From: Halalkalibaculum roseum
Lineage (GTDB): Bacteria > Bacteroidota > Rhodothermia > Balneolales > Balneolaceae
Direction of reading: 5' to 3'
DNA: 64,000 nt
NCBI RefSeq assembly: GCF_011059145.1
Contig: NZ_JAALLT010000003.1
Location: forward strand, 620,001 to 684,000
How positions within the stretch are numbered: the stretch's first letter is position 1; each line of letters opens with the position of its first letter. The position numbers were made by a program, and so were the translations under genes. This document shows positions 52,774-61,946 of this stretch, piece after piece. The notes below the pieces were generated by a model. It did no database searches, had not been told where the DNA came from, and saw nothing but the letters and a program-made list of their open reading frames with translations.

Positions 52774-53517
52774 ATGAGCACCGATGATGCAAATATTTAC
52801 ATTTACGGCAAAAACCCTGTTACTGAAGCACTAAAGGACGAACCCGAGAGAGTTGACAAGATATTTGTGCGCAACTCACTGAAGGATGCTAACATTGCTG
52901 ATATTTTCACTCTTGCCTCTAACAACCGTATCCCCATAAGTCACGTTCCCGGGGCAAAACTGTACGAACTGGTCGGAAGCGTCAATGACCAGGGAGTCGT
53001 AGCCCTGATGAGTGCCGTTGAATACATGGATTTTGGAGAATGGTTATCCGGAGTTGACCTGGATGAATATCCCGGCATTCTGCTTCTCGACGAAATCGAA
53101 GACCCGCACAATCTTGGTGCAATACTTCGAACTGCGGCTGCTGCCGGAATCTCAGCCGTCTTGGTACCCAAACACCGTCAGGCCCCTGTCAATGCAACCG
53201 TATTTAAAACTTCTGCAGGTACGGCAGGCAGAATTCCGATAGTACGCGTAGGTAATCTAAATCAGTGCATCATGGAACTGAAAGATGAGGGGTTCTGGAT
53301 CGGTGGGTTGGATGCCGAAGGTGACCGCTCACTATGGGATCTTGAAGTAGATCGCCCCCTAGCTTTCATTATAGGAAATGAGGGAAGTGGTATCAGAAAG
53401 AAAACACTGGAGCACTGTGATTATCGAATAACCATCCCCATGTATAACAGGGTAGAATCGCTGAATGCGTCCGTCAGTGCTGCCCTTATCAGTTATGAGT
53501 GGAGAAGGAAAAAATGA
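52774..53517 (+). CDS. rlmB: 23S rRNA 2'-O-methyltransferase of the TrmH/RlmB (SPOUT) family
   Basis: This 247-residue SpoU enzyme has an N-terminal substrate-binding domain (IYGKNPVTEALKDEPERVDKIFV) and the knotted methyltransferase domain. Its three motifs are clear: LLDEIEDPHNLGAILRTAAAAG, FIIGNEGSGIRKKTLEHCD and IPMYNRVESLNASVSAALISYEW. In E. coli RlmB methylates G2251 of 23S rRNA; other TrmH-family targets cannot be excluded. Its stop abuts the stop of the convergent NamZ gene with no spacing, so the two transcripts must overlap. Confidence 0.9.
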   Translation: MSTDDANIYIYGKNPVTEALKDEPERVDKIFVRNSLKDANIADIFTLASNNRIPISHVPGAKLYELVGSVNDQGVVALMSAVEYMDFGEWLSGVDLDEYPGILLLDEIEDPHNLGAILRTAAAAGISAVLVPKHRQAPVNATVFKTSAGTAGRIPIVRVGNLNQCIMELKDEGFWIGGLDAEGDRSLWDLEVDRPLAFIIGNEGSGIRKKTLEHCDYRITIPMYNRVESLNASVSAALISYEWRRKK

Positions 53518-54747
53518 TTAGTCATAGATCAAGTAGGGCTTTCTAGCTTCCCTGAAGGATTCTATCTGATCCTGCCAGACAGCGGTATTGAAATTTTGTA
53601 TCTCTTCACTTCCCGCCAGTTTATAAATAAAATCGTTCAGCTCAACTTGATCCGAAGCTTCCTCCATAAGTTCCAACAGCCGAACGCCAAATAGAACGGG
53701 ATCAAATGTGTCAAAATTTGAAACCTCTATCTCGACTCCCCGGCATAATTGCCCCTCGTATTTGGGATTTCGTGATTTTCCCGGGATGGAAACCGGAGTA
53801 AAGGTAATCTGTTCAATATTCACTCCCGGAAAATTTTCTTGTAATTTAGCCAGCTGATCCTTCTGTAAATTCAAAAAAGGCGCGCCGATCTTAAGAAATG
53901 GATCGCTTGTACCTCTACCCTCAGAAATGTTAGTGCCTTCGAAGAGTACGGTTCCCAGATATGTAAAAGCATGTTCAAACGTGGGCAGGTTCGGGGAAGG
54001 AGGATGCCATTCGAGTCCCGTATCCGGCCATTTCATGCTTCTTTCCCAGCCTTCGGCAGGAATAACCCTGAGTATAGGCTGTTTCACTACCTGCAACCAT
54101 CGTTCTCCAATCATCATTTTTGCCAACTCTCCCAGCGTCATACCGTGAGCCATAGGAATAGCATAAGCCCCAACGAAGGATTTGTATTGTGGATCCAGTA
54201 TCCAGCCCGAGGTATAACTTCCGCCGGCAGGATTGGGCCGGTCCAGTACCCATACCGGTGTTTCACTTTGAGAGGCAGCCTCAAGAAGTAACCCCAGTGT
54301 CACATTATAAGTGTAAAATCGTCCGCCTACATCTTGCATATCAAAGAGAAGAACATCCACTTCCTGCAGCATTTCGGGAGTAGGCTTTTTGGTCTGACCA
54401 TATAAAGAATATACAGGCAGGCCGGTTTCGCGATCCACCCCGTCTTCAATAACCTCCCCGGCTCCCGCCTCTCCCCGAAAACCGTGTTCCGGCGCAAAAA
54501 GGGCACTTACATTTACAGATCGCTTTAAAAGCGTATCGAGCATGTGCGTGCCGTTGACCCTCGCAGTGGGATTCATAACCAGTCCAACACGCATACCCTG
54601 AAGTTCATCCAGATGCTTTTCCAGAAGTACTTCGGCACCCACTTGTACCGTTTGCGAGTTGCTTTCCGATCGTGAACTCTCAGCCGAGGAACAGGCTTGG
54701 AACAGCAAACCCAAAACGCTTATCAGTAAAACAATTGATTGTTTCAT
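53518..54747 (-). CDS. namZ: DUF1343 exo-beta-N-acetylmuramidase (NamZ type), lipoprotein
   Basis: This 409-residue lipoprotein (LISVLGLLFQAC) is a DUF1343 protein. Conserved blocks are LQGMRVGLVMNPTA, ALFAPEHGFRGEAGAGE, LPVYSLYGQTKKPT, LLFDMQDVGGRFYTYNVTLG, VWVLDRPNPAGG and EGTNISEGRGTSDPFLKIGAPF. NamZ enzymes release MurNAc from the non-reducing ends of peptidoglycan fragments in the periplasm. The start at 54747 is used because a frame from 54780 would read through the ndk terminator hairpin and delay the signal peptide by 11 residues. The amino-sugar kinase at 16306 is a candidate partner in recycling. Confidence 0.9.
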   Translation of the reverse strand: MKQSIVLLISVLGLLFQACSSAESSRSESNSQTVQVGAEVLLEKHLDELQGMRVGLVMNPTARVNGTHMLDTLLKRSVNVSALFAPEHGFRGEAGAGEVIEDGVDRETGLPVYSLYGQTKKPTPEMLQEVDVLLFDMQDVGGRFYTYNVTLGLLLEAASQSETPVWVLDRPNPAGGSYTSGWILDPQYKSFVGAYAIPMAHGMTLGELAKMMIGERWLQVVKQPILRVIPAEGWERSMKWPDTGLEWHPPSPNLPTFEHAFTYLGTVLFEGTNISEGRGTSDPFLKIGAPFLNLQKDQLAKLQENFPGVNIEQITFTPVSIPGKSRNPKYEGQLCRGVEIEVSNFDTFDPVLFGVRLLELMEEASDQVELNDFIYKLAGSEEIQNFNTAVWQDQIESFREARKPYLIYD

Positions 54748-54751
54748 AGGT

Positions 54752-54787
54752 AAAAAATAAGGCTCCACAGTGATAACCATGGAGCCT
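54752..54787 (-). terminator. Rho-independent terminator of ndk
   Basis: On the minus strand AGGCTCCA and TGGAGCCT form an 8-bp stem around a 12-base loop, followed by TATTTTTTA. It lies 23 bases after the ndk stop and just before the namZ start. Confidence 0.85.
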
Positions 54788-54809
54788 GTTTTAAATACTT
54801 ATACGTTAA

Positions 54810-55241
54810 TTACGCTTTATTAGCTACCACATCAGATTCTGCAAAAAAGTAGGCTGCTTCCTTTTTACCGTTTTCTACCGAATCGGAACCGTGAATGATG
54901 TTTTCACCAACACTGTCCGCAAAATCGGCTCTAATGGTCCCTTCATCCGCTTCTTCCGGATTGGTAGCCCCGATTAATGTTCTGAAATCCTTGATAGCAT
55001 TTTCTTTTTCAAGAATCATGGGAACACAAGCCCCACTGCTCATGAATTCACAGAGCTCATCGTAAAATGGACGCTCTTTGTGCACGGCATAGAATCCGCC
55101 GGCCGTGTCTTTGGTTAAGCGGGTCATCTTCATTGCAACAATTTTAAAACCTGCTTCCTGTATTCTGCGAGTTACTTCTCCAATAAGTTCTTTTCTTACG
55201 CAATCGGGTTTCAAAATAGTAAGTGTACGTTCTATAGCCAT
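54810..55241 (-). CDS. ndk: Nucleoside diphosphate kinase
   Basis: This 143-residue enzyme transfers the gamma phosphate of ATP to nucleoside diphosphates. It has [17 protein letters not shown] at the N-terminus, the [10 protein letters not shown] segment, and the phosphohistidine motif NIIHGSDS. The length is standard. It is monocistronic: a TATATTTG element lies 62 bases upstream and a terminator lies directly downstream. The DNA between it and the cyclase gene is a divergent promoter region. Confidence 0.98.
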   Translation of the reverse strand: MAIERTLTILKPDCVRKELIGEVTRRIQEAGFKIVAMKMTRLTKDTAGGFYAVHKERPFYDELCEFMSSGACVPMILEKENAIKDFRTLIGATNPEEADEGTIRADFADSVGENIIHGSDSVENGKKEAAYFFAESDVVANKA

Positions 55242-55302
55242 TTCTTAAATAAAATTTGTAACAATTTGGGGTTAATGTACTCTTGAAAGTCAAAAGAGTT
55301 AA

Positions 55303-55310
55303 CAAATATA
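55303..55310 (-). promoter_or_regulatory. Candidate -7 element TATATTTG for ndk
   Basis: TATATTTG on the minus strand matches TAnnTTTG and lies 62 bases before the ndk start. Only a partial -33 match is present at the proper distance. Confidence 0.45.
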
Positions 55311-55364
55311 AAGCATCTAATACAAATAAACGAAGGCAATTCGGGTTAAGAAACGGGTCTCGGA

Positions 55365-57209
55365 ATGAATAAAGAGAAGGTGATACATTTTAAGTGGGAT
55401 TGGCAGCTCTCCTCCACACCGGAAGATTTGTGGTACCTTGCCTCAGATACGAACCGCCTGTTCAAAAGCATCAAGCTTCCCTCAGTACAACCGGCTGACA
55501 TCAGTTATGAAGTAAAAAAAGAGCACCTTCAACTTTCCTACGACAGCATTAACTATTCCGACGCCTGGATTGAAGAACCCTATGAGTGGGAATATCCGTT
55601 TCGACTAGGAGTAAAAAGAAATTACAAGAACGGGATATACAAAGAAGTACAGTTGCAAATTGACCTGTTCCCCAACAGTTCCGGTACCTCACTGCAGTAC
55701 CAGGTCTGGATCACACCCGGCAATGCCCTGCTCTCTTTTTTCAGCATTTTTAAACTTAAGACACTCATCCGCAATCGGTTGAAGAATTATTTCAAAAACT
55801 GTGATGAGCTCTGCAAAAAGAATTGGCTGCCATACAACCAGGAAGTAGAAAAAAAGCTGGCTGCCGGTTCACAAAAAAGGATCGAAGCCATCAAAAACGA
55901 TCTGATTGAACAGACCGGGAAGAAAGATATTGTTACAGAACTGATTGATTTTATCAAGCGGGCAGATGAAATTGATTTGCAGCACATCAAACCGCTCAAG
56001 CTTGCCAAACAGTGGCATGCCAAAACCAACGAGGTATTGCAGGTATTTCTGCACAGCGTCAAAGCAGGTCTATTGAATTTTAACTGGAACTTGTCTTGTC
56101 CGAATTGCAGAAAAATCCAAAAGACTTGCAAAACACTCAATGAGATTCACGAACCGATTTACTGCTCTGCTTGCAATGAAGAGTTCAGCGTCAACTTTAA
56201 CCGCTCTGTTCAGCTTACTTTTAAACCCAACCCGCTGATCAGAAAAATTTCCGGAAGAAGCTATGCCCTCTCACATCCACAGATAACACCTCATGTAGTC
56301 ATCCAGCAGTATCTAAAACCCGGTCAGAGACGCTATGTTAAAACACAGCTAGAGGATGGTATTTATGAGCTGAAAGCATCGAACGCCGAAGGAAAAGCTA
56401 CATTGAGTGTTTCTGAAAACGGGCAGGATACGGTGCGGGTAAGACTTACAGAGCTGGGTATCGACGGAGAGGCGCAGATTGTCAACCAGCCGAATCTGAT
56501 TCTGGAAAACAGTACGGATAAAGAACAGCTATTTACCATTCAAAAAACAACCTGGGATCCGGAAGAAGTAACCGCTGCCCACGTCACATCGTTACAGGTT
56601 TTCAGGGATCTTTTTTCTCATGAAGTACTGCGAAAAGGTGAAAAAATTGCCGTCGACCAGCTGACGCTGATGTTTACCGACCTGTTCAACTCCACCGGTA
56701 TGTACCAACAGGATGGAGATAATCATGCCGTCGGGCGCGTCATTGAACATTTTGACATACTCCATGATGCCGTAGCCAAAGAGGGCGGAGCTGTTGTTAA
56801 AACAATCGGAGATTCCGTTATGGCAGTTTTTAGCAACCCTGCTCAGGCATTCCGTGCTTTTGCGGCTGCCCAGAAGATTATTTCCAAAGACAAGCGCTTT
56901 GACAAGTCATTGAAGCTGAAAGCCGGTATCCACCACGGCAGTTGCGTGGCTGTCAACCTTAATAGTAAAATAGATTACTTCGGCTCTACCGTTAATATGG
57001 CTTCACGACTGGTTGACTATGCTGATGAAAATGAAGCTGTAATCTCGGAAGTGGTATCCGCAGATATGGAAATGCAGAAAATACTGGATGAACGAAAGTT
57101 TCGCTACACTACAAAGACCAATTACGTACAGTTCAAAGGCTTTGACAGTCAGCGTTTCACGGTTCAGCATGTGAGAATGGAGCCCCCTGCCCTTCGACTG
57201 GTTATTTGA
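55365..57209 (+). CDS. Class III adenylate cyclase with SRPBCC-like and zinc-ribbon N-terminal domains
   Basis: This 614-residue cytoplasmic protein appears to combine several modules. Residues about 8-150 resemble an SRPBCC/START lipid-binding fold (WQLSSTPEDLWYLASDTNRLFK). A helical linker follows. C245/C248 and C267/C270 form a zinc-ribbon-like knuckle, and residues about 280-395 are mostly beta. The C-terminal class III cyclase domain (about 430-605) has metal aspartates D439 (LMFTDLFNSTG) and D483 (KTIGDSVMAVF). The adenine-specifying pair K479/D537 and transition-state residues N544/R548 are present, so an active adenylate rather than guanylate cyclase is expected. The N-terminal part corresponds to what is catalogued as DUF5939. 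The activating signal is unknown. Confidence 0.9.
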   Translation: MNKEKVIHFKWDWQLSSTPEDLWYLASDTNRLFKSIKLPSVQPADISYEVKKEHLQLSYDSINYSDAWIEEPYEWEYPFRLGVKRNYKNGIYKEVQLQIDLFPNSSGTSLQYQVWITPGNALLSFFSIFKLKTLIRNRLKNYFKNCDELCKKNWLPYNQEVEKKLAAGSQKRIEAIKNDLIEQTGKKDIVTELIDFIKRADEIDLQHIKPLKLAKQWHAKTNEVLQVFLHSVKAGLLNFNWNLSCPNCRKIQKTCKTLNEIHEPIYCSACNEEFSVNFNRSVQLTFKPNPLIRKISGRSYALSHPQITPHVVIQQYLKPGQRRYVKTQLEDGIYELKASNAEGKATLSVSENGQDTVRVRLTELGIDGEAQIVNQPNLILENSTDKEQLFTIQKTTWDPEEVTAAHVTSLQVFRDLFSHEVLRKGEKIAVDQLTLMFTDLFNSTGMYQQDGDNHAVGRVIEHFDILHDAVAKEGGAVVKTIGDSVMAVFSNPAQAFRAFAAAQKIISKDKRFDKSLKLKAGIHHGSCVAVNLNSKIDYFGSTVNMASRLVDYADENEAVISEVVSADMEMQKILDERKFRYTTKTNYVQFKGFDSQRFTVQHVRMEPPALRLVI

Positions 57210-57353
57210 TTCTTTAGAATCCTGCCATCCCCCCTTTTTTTATTATTTTACGTACTCCTGCTGCTAATTATCTGTTTATTTATTCCTTACCTTTCAATTT
57301 GTTATCCTTTGAACTACTGACTTATCATCCAGGAAAATTAATTGGAAAAATCT

Positions 57354-57845
57354 ATGAAAAGCTACAAAGATGCGGACCCACCGATTGCCCACAGTTCGCT
57401 TAAAATGAGTAGAAAGAAGAACGTTGCACTGATTGCCCATGATCACCGTAAGTCCGATCTGATCGACTGGTGTGAGTATAACTCAGAACTGCTGGCAAAA
57501 CACAACCTGTATGGAACCGGGACTACCGGCAAAATGATAGCCGACAAAGTTGGGCTGAATGTACACCGGTTTAACAGCGGTCCGCTGGGGGGTGACCTTC
57601 AAATCGGTGCTGCTATCGCAGAACAGGAAATAGATGTGATGATATTTTTCTGGGATCCCCTACAAGCACAACCCCATGATGTAGACGTTAAGGCTCTGCT
57701 CCGTATCGGCGTGTTGTATAATATTCCGATGGCTTGCAATCGTTCATCAGCTGACTTTATGATCTCTTCGGATCTAATGGATGAAACCTACGATCGCTTT
57801 CTGGTTGATTACAGCAAAAGGTTTACTAAAGATATTGATAAGTAA
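57354..57845 (+). CDS. mgsA: Methylglyoxal synthase
   Basis: This enzyme of about 163 residues converts dihydroxyacetone phosphate to methylglyoxal and phosphate, a bypass that frees phosphate when sugar phosphates pile up. Signature parts are [76 protein letters not shown] with the catalytic aspartate, and [15 protein letters not shown] 57354 is preferred over an in-frame TTG at 57342. The yyaL-like gene starts 2 bases after its stop, so the two are an operon. The cyclase upstream is 144 bases away. Confidence 0.95.
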   Translation: MKSYKDADPPIAHSSLKMSRKKNVALIAHDHRKSDLIDWCEYNSELLAKHNLYGTGTTGKMIADKVGLNVHRFNSGPLGGDLQIGAAIAEQEIDVMIFFWDPLQAQPHDVDVKALLRIGVLYNIPMACNRSSADFMISSDLMDETYDRFLVDYSKRFTKDIDK

Positions 57846-57847
57846 AT

Positions 57848-59935
57848 ATGACTGATTCTTCCGAGCAGAATAGGTTGACAAAAGAGAAGAGTCCTTACCT
57901 CCTGCAGCATGCCCATAACCCTGTCGACTGGTACCCGTGGGGAGAAGAAGCCTTCAAAAAAGCAAAAGAAGAAGACAAGCCGATATTTCTCTCCATTGGA
58001 TATGCAACGTGTCATTGGTGTCATGTGATGGCTCACGAGTCATTTGAAGATAAGGGTATAGCTGAAATGATGAACCGGGCTTTTGTGAATATTAAAGTTG
58101 ACCGGGAAGAGCGCCCTGATATAGACAATACATACATGACGGTATGCCAGATGCTGACCGGAAGCGGGGGCTGGCCTCTGACTATCCTTATGACTCCTGA
58201 AAAAAAGCCGTTCTATGCTGCCACCTACATCCCCAAAGAAGGCAGGTATGGAAGGCCGGGCATGCGTGAGCTCATTCCACGTATCAATGGTTTATGGAAT
58301 AATGAACGGCAAAAAGTTAATAACTCCGCTGAAGAGATTATTCAGGCTTTCCAAAAGTCAAACAGGCAGGAACGCGGGGAGGCACTAACTACAGAGATAC
58401 TTGAAGAAGCATTTCAAACCTACTCTCAGCAATATGATAGTAAAAAAGGCGGATTTGGAAGTGCTCCTAAGTTTCCCAGCCCGCATAACCTGATGTATCT
58501 ACTTCGTTACTGGCGACATTCGGGAGAAGAAAGTGCCTTAAGGATGGTAACAACTACCTTGGATGCCATGCAAAAAGGTGGCCTGTTTGACCAGGTAGGA
58601 TTCGGATTTCACAGGTATTCTACAGATGCCGACTGGCTTGTGCCTCATTTTGAAAAGATGCTGTACGACCAGGCCATGCTAACCCTTGCTTACACAGAAG
58701 CATGGCAGGCAACCGGGAATAACAGATTCAAAGAAACAGCAGATAAAACCATTGCATATGTCTTGCGGGATATGCAGCATAGTGAGGGAGCTTTCTATTC
58801 GGCTGAAGATGCCGACAGTGAGGGGGAAGAAGGAAAGTTCTATGTGTGGAGTATGGATGAAATTCGAGAAGCCTTACCTACCCCTGAAGCCGAACTGGCT
58901 ATAGAGGTTTTCAACATGACCGAAGAAGGAAATTATGCTGATGAGGCCAGCGGACGACGAACCGGAACGAATATTCTTCATCTCACAAAACCCCTTGAGA
59001 ATCTTGCGGAAGAACGTAACATGTCTGCTGAAAAGCTTAAGAAGAAGATCAATGAGATCAGGGAAATTCTTTACCATCGAAGAGAGCAGCGGCAGCGTCC
59101 TCTGCTCGACGATAAGATACTAACCGATTGGAATGGTCTGATGATCGCCGCTTTAGCTAAAGCGGGAAAGGTCTTTAATGATCATACAAGCATAGAAGCA
59201 GCTGAAAAAGCCTACAGCTTCATCAAAGATACTCTTATCCGGGAGGATGGCACGCTGCTCCACCGTTTTCGCGAAGGAGAATCAGCCATCCGTGCTCACA
59301 CCGATGATTATGCATTTCTGATTTGGGGTCTGCTGGAACTCTATGAGGCAACCTTCAATACCGACTACCTTGAAGATGCTGTGGAATTAAATAATATTTT
59401 TATCGACCGCTTTTGGGATGGCAAGCAAGGCGGTTTTTACTTTACCGATGAGGAGAGCGAAGAGTTACTGGGGCGCAAGAAAGAGGTATATGATGGGGCC
59501 ATTCCATCGGGCAACTCGGTTGCTCTTTCCAATTTACTTAGAATCGGTCGCATGACAGCTGATGTAGACTTAGAGACAAAAGCGGATGAATTAATGCGCT
59601 TGTATTCCTCCCAGGTAAAACGGGCTCCCACAGGTTTTGGACAATTTTTGCAAGGTGTTTATTTCGCATTAACAGAATCATATGAAATTGTGATTGCAGG
59701 CGAGCGGGATGATAAGGCAACACAGGATATGCTAAACAGAGTGCAGTCCAATTTTATACCCAACAAAGTGATTCTCCTGCATGAACCCGGTGACTCAAAG
59801 ATTCGTGATCTCGCCCCCTACGTCAAGGAACAGAGAATGGTTGACGACAAAACCGCCGCTTACGTATGCCGCAATTACAGCTGCGAAATGCCTACACAAG
59901 ATCCCCGAAAAGTGATGAATCTGTTAAAAATCTGA
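57848..59935 (+). CDS. YyaL-type thioredoxin-domain protein (DUF255, spermatogenesis-associated protein 20 family)
   Basis: The 695-residue protein has an N-terminal thioredoxin-like domain (about 5-165) with the hallmark sequence [22 protein letters not shown] and the CHWC active site in [19 protein letters not shown] long alpha/alpha-toroid domain follows, like those of glycoside hydrolases ([64 protein letters not shown]). No signal peptide is present. The family is widespread from bacteria to mammals and its function is unproven. Here it is translationally adjacent (2 bases) to methylglyoxal synthase. Confidence 0.93.
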   Translation: MTDSSEQNRLTKEKSPYLLQHAHNPVDWYPWGEEAFKKAKEEDKPIFLSIGYATCHWCHVMAHESFEDKGIAEMMNRAFVNIKVDREERPDIDNTYMTVCQMLTGSGGWPLTILMTPEKKPFYAATYIPKEGRYGRPGMRELIPRINGLWNNERQKVNNSAEEIIQAFQKSNRQERGEALTTEILEEAFQTYSQQYDSKKGGFGSAPKFPSPHNLMYLLRYWRHSGEESALRMVTTTLDAMQKGGLFDQVGFGFHRYSTDADWLVPHFEKMLYDQAMLTLAYTEAWQATGNNRFKETADKTIAYVLRDMQHSEGAFYSAEDADSEGEEGKFYVWSMDEIREALPTPEAELAIEVFNMTEEGNYADEASGRRTGTNILHLTKPLENLAEERNMSAEKLKKKINEIREILYHRREQRQRPLLDDKILTDWNGLMIAALAKAGKVFNDHTSIEAAEKAYSFIKDTLIREDGTLLHRFREGESAIRAHTDDYAFLIWGLLELYEATFNTDYLEDAVELNNIFIDRFWDGKQGGFYFTDEESEELLGRKKEVYDGAIPSGNSVALSNLLRIGRMTADVDLETKADELMRLYSSQVKRAPTGFGQFLQGVYFALTESYEIVIAGERDDKATQDMLNRVQSNFIPNKVILLHEPGDSKIRDLAPYVKEQRMVDDKTAAYVCRNYSCEMPTQDPRKVMNLLKI

Positions 59936-59957
59936 TGGTTTTTTCAGGGTATAATTT

Positions 59958-59994
59958 TTCGAAACTCTAAGTTCAAAAATAAATACGTTTCGAA
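59958..59994. repeat. Inverted repeat between convergent genes
   Basis: TTCGAAAC at 59958-59965 and GTTTCGAA at 59987-59994 are exact complements, each followed outward by T- or A-rich runs. Lying between two converging genes, the hairpin may end both transcripts, but the stem is AT-rich and the loop is 21 bases. Confidence 0.35.
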
Positions 59995-60011
59995 TTTTTC
60001 ACCCAAACTCT

Positions 60012-61169
60012 TTAATTCAGCTCAATTACAGTAATAGCCGGAGGGGCATTATAGCGAACCGGTGCAAGTGTGAATCCAAGTCCATTGTTAATGTTAAGCA
60101 GCAGATCTCCCCTCTTATAAGTACCGCTGACATATTCGGTTTCCATCTCGGAAGCGGAAAAGGTCATTCCAAATAGTGGTACTCTCACCTGACCTCCATG
60201 CGTATGGCCGGCCAGATAGAGATGATAGTTATTATTCCTGGCCTCATTCAAGATTTGGTCAGAAACCTGGTGTGCCGCAAGTATCTTCATATTTACTCTC
60301 ACAGAATCCGCTGTCAACTGTCTTACTTTTTCCGGATCTGCTCTTTTGCTATAGACCTGGGTAATACCCGTCAGAAGCACTTTAACCTTCCCTACATTAA
60401 TGATTCGGTTTTCGTCACGCAGAAGTGGTATTCCTTTCGACTCTAAGGCAGGTTCAACATTAGAGAGGTCTGCCCAATAGTCATGGTCACCGACTACTGC
60501 ATAAGCGCCGTACGTAGCCTTAACCTTGGCAAACTCTTCAGCCGACATTTCAATATAGTCGGTTCCGTAGGAAATTAAATCTCCGGTAAAGATGACAATA
60601 TCAGGGTCCTGGGCATTTACCTTGTCTATGTAAGCCGCAATTTCTTCCCTACCGGTATACTGGTCTCCCTGAATATCTGAGATATGAACTATGCGTAGAC
60701 CCTGCAAATCTCGCGGTAAATTCTCAATAGTAAGCTCAACCTGCTGCGTATCGATTTGTGTAGTATTGAGATACATCTTAATGCTGCTAAATACCAAAAC
60801 TAAGAGCACAGTTATCCATACTACTTTACTGTAAAGTCGGTTACGATTTTGCGGATCTCCATATTGCAAAAAGTGAGCACCGACTTTAATAATGTCTAGT
60901 ACTATGATCCAAGTCAACAGTTGATAGCTCGCGGCAAATCCAAACCAGAACCAGTAGGTAATAGGTTTGGGAATTTCCAGTAAATCCAGTCGTCCCTGTA
61001 TACCGTATGTAATCAAACCGGTAATCGGGAGACAGTAAAATGTCAACAGAACAATAAATGGAAGCCAGCGAACGATGGTACGCTTCGACAGAAAACGTGC
61101 CGATTGGGTGAGCCGCCAAGCCAGGTATAAGTGGGCAATCGCCATAATACCTGAAACCAACAGTGTCAT
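60012..61169 (-). CDS. Membrane-anchored metallophosphoesterase (YaeI/YkuE-like)
   Basis: This protein of about 385 residues has four to five N-terminal membrane segments (to about residue 145) and a C-terminal calcineurin-like phosphoesterase domain. All five metal-binding blocks are visible: RIVHISDIQGDQ, IVIFTGDLISYG, VVGDHDYW, LAAHQV and YLAGHTHGGQVRVPLFG. Relatives such as YkuE and YaeI act on membrane phospholipid headgroups or pyrophosphates, so a lipid substrate is plausible. ATG 61169 is favoured over TTG 61187. It is transcribed divergently from the ECF sigma gene. Confidence 0.9.
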   Translation of the reverse strand: MTLLVSGIMAIAHLYLAWRLTQSARFLSKRTIVRWLPFIVLLTFYCLPITGLITYGIQGRLDLLEIPKPITYWFWFGFAASYQLLTWIIVLDIIKVGAHFLQYGDPQNRNRLYSKVVWITVLLVLVFSSIKMYLNTTQIDTQQVELTIENLPRDLQGLRIVHISDIQGDQYTGREEIAAYIDKVNAQDPDIVIFTGDLISYGTDYIEMSAEEFAKVKATYGAYAVVGDHDYWADLSNVEPALESKGIPLLRDENRIINVGKVKVLLTGITQVYSKRADPEKVRQLTADSVRVNMKILAAHQVSDQILNEARNNNYHLYLAGHTHGGQVRVPLFGMTFSASEMETEYVSGTYKRGDLLLNINNGLGFTLAPVRYNAPPAITVIELN

Positions 61170-61325
61170 TCTTAGTAACCAGGGCAAATCTGAAGAGATT
61201 AAATTAGGTTTAAATGGTATTTTATTGACACAAGGCTAGCAGATTTTCAAGAAATGACCAAATTTGTTTTATTGGATTCAATCTGAGCAACCATTTAATA
61301 CGTATTAGCTATAGGTGTACCCGGC

Positions 61326-61946
61326 GTGATCATTTTCACCATATTAGCAGCTTTCGGCAAAACAGATCATTCAGATGCTGATGAGGAAGTTGAAATACTC
61401 AGGCGCATTAAGGCCCGGGACGAAAAAGCCATGGCTGAGCTGTATGAACTTTATAACGGTTTACTTTTTAGCATGATCATATCCGTTGTGAAGAAAAAAG
61501 AAGAGGCAGAAGATGTTTTGCAGGAGGTTTTCGTCACAATCTGGGAGAAAGCTCCCACTTTCAATGAGGAACGCGGAAATGTCTACAGCTGGCTGGTCAC
61601 ATTGACACGGAACAAGGCCATTGACCGCATTCGCTCGAAAGATTACAAGACTCAGAAAAAAGCAACACAAGATGTCGATGCACCTGATTTTTTCCTGGAA
61701 GGAAATAAGTACGATCCCTTAAAGACTACCATATATTCTGACCGTACCGAACTGGTCAAAAAGGCCCTGAGTGAAATACCCGAAAGTCAGAGCGAAGTAC
61801 TTAAAATTGCATACTATGAAGGCTTAACACAGAGAGAGATTTCCGAACAGCTCGATATCCCTCTGGGGACTGTCAAGACCCGAATGAGACAGGGAATGAT
61901 AAAGCTTAAAGATTTACTAGGCGAATATATTTCATACAATGACTGA
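61326..61946 (+). CDS. ECF RNA polymerase sigma factor (SigK-like)
   Basis: This 206-residue sigma factor has region 2 at about 35-100 (LYELYNGLLFSMIISVVKKKEEAEDVLQEVFVTIWEKA, then VYSWLVTLTRNKAIDRIRS). Region 4 lies at about 145-195 (LSEIPESQSEVLKIAYYEGLTQREISEQLDIPLGTVKTRMRQGMIKL). Its start appears to be GTG 61326. The last 8 bases overlap the start of an RskA-type membrane anti-sigma gene. This gene pair is the standard unit in which an envelope signal releases the sigma factor. The genes it controls cannot be read from this window. Confidence 0.94.
   Translation: MIIFTILAAFGKTDHSDADEEVEILRRIKARDEKAMAELYELYNGLLFSMIISVVKKKEEAEDVLQEVFVTIWEKAPTFNEERGNVYSWLVTLTRNKAIDRIRSKDYKTQKKATQDVDAPDFFLEGNKYDPLKTTIYSDRTELVKKALSEIPESQSEVLKIAYYEGLTQREISEQLDIPLGTVKTRMRQGMIKLKDLLGEYISYND

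Noticed and set aside
54748-54780. Longer N-terminus for the NamZ lipoprotein
   Set aside because: It would begin inside the ndk terminator hairpin and displace the lipoprotein signal.
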